Below, piece by piece: positions 6,977 through 6,981 of a DNA stretch of 6,981 bases (positions within the stretch are counted from its first letter, which is position 1; every line of letters begins with the position of its first letter). A program made the position numbers and the translations under genes. This DNA comes from Bacillota bacterium (GTDB lineage Bacteria; Bacillota; Limnochordia; Limnochordales; ZCTH02-B6): NCBI GenBank assembly GCA_003387805.1, contig QGSR01000101.1, positions 1 to 6,981 on the forward strand, read 5' to 3'. Under the pieces are notes generated by a model. The model had not been told where the DNA came from, searched no databases, and saw only the letters and a program-made list of their open reading frames with translations.

Positions 6977-6981
6977 GCCGA

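Larger units (their letters stand above)
6515..6981. other. Non-coding region upstream of the tatA promoter
   Basis: I see no credible gene on either strand in these 467 bp. A minus-strand frame stays open from 6975 to 6478, but it runs through the promoter, through 31-bp repeats that shift its reading phase, and has no recognisable domain. The region holds the inverted-repeat cluster at 6623-6690, scattered CTCCACC words (for example at 6554, 6633 and 6732), and the two blocks of 31-bp repeats. Confidence 0.6.

Overview
This is a GC-rich bacterial window in which every convincing gene lies on the minus strand, so the genes read from right to left. The gene set points to a GC-rich member of the Bacillota, possibly of the Symbiobacterium/Thermaerobacter kind. 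The clues are a TatA-type translocase gene, an rpsU gene in front of a long-form nfeD gene, strong Shine-Dalgarno (SD) sequences, and GTG and TTG starts. A tyrosine phenol-lyase also fits, because such enzymes are known from Symbiobacterium. This placement is an inference from content and not the result of a search.

Layout in transcription order: positions 6515-6981 contain no credible gene. They hold degenerate 31-bp repeats (6734-6826 and 6884-6976) and a cluster of short perfect inverted repeats (6623-6690). A good sigma-A-type promoter at 6486-6514 starts a leader of about 250 nt. The end of the leader is an array of five 16-bp tandem repeats running into the SD of tatA (5735-6229). TatA carries a long, disordered Ala-Gln-Thr repeat tail. 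Next come tpl, a tyrosine phenol-lyase (4199-5623, GTG start), and a metallophosphoesterase 31 nt downstream (3466-4167, TTG start). A second promoter, with an operator-like dyad in its spacer, precedes an acyl-CoA dehydrogenase (2220-3362). Then come a HIT-family protein (1788-2132, GTG start) and rpsU (1572-1745), 42 nt apart and closed by an intrinsic terminator at 1524-1556. After a short spacer with a tandem pair of GC hairpins, a long NfeD-type membrane protease gene (start 1345) runs off the left edge.

Function: the window mixes housekeeping genes (ribosomal protein S21, HIT nucleotide hydrolase, NfeD membrane-quality protease, Tat secretion) with two catabolic enzymes. These are tyrosine phenol-lyase, which splits tyrosine into phenol, pyruvate and ammonia, and an acyl-CoA dehydrogenase with its catalytic glutamate at the isovaleryl-CoA-dehydrogenase-like position. 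No single pathway links them all. I found no defence system, mobile element, CRISPR array, tRNA or rRNA. The least explained sequences are the two repeat families upstream of tatA and the repeat tail inside TatA.
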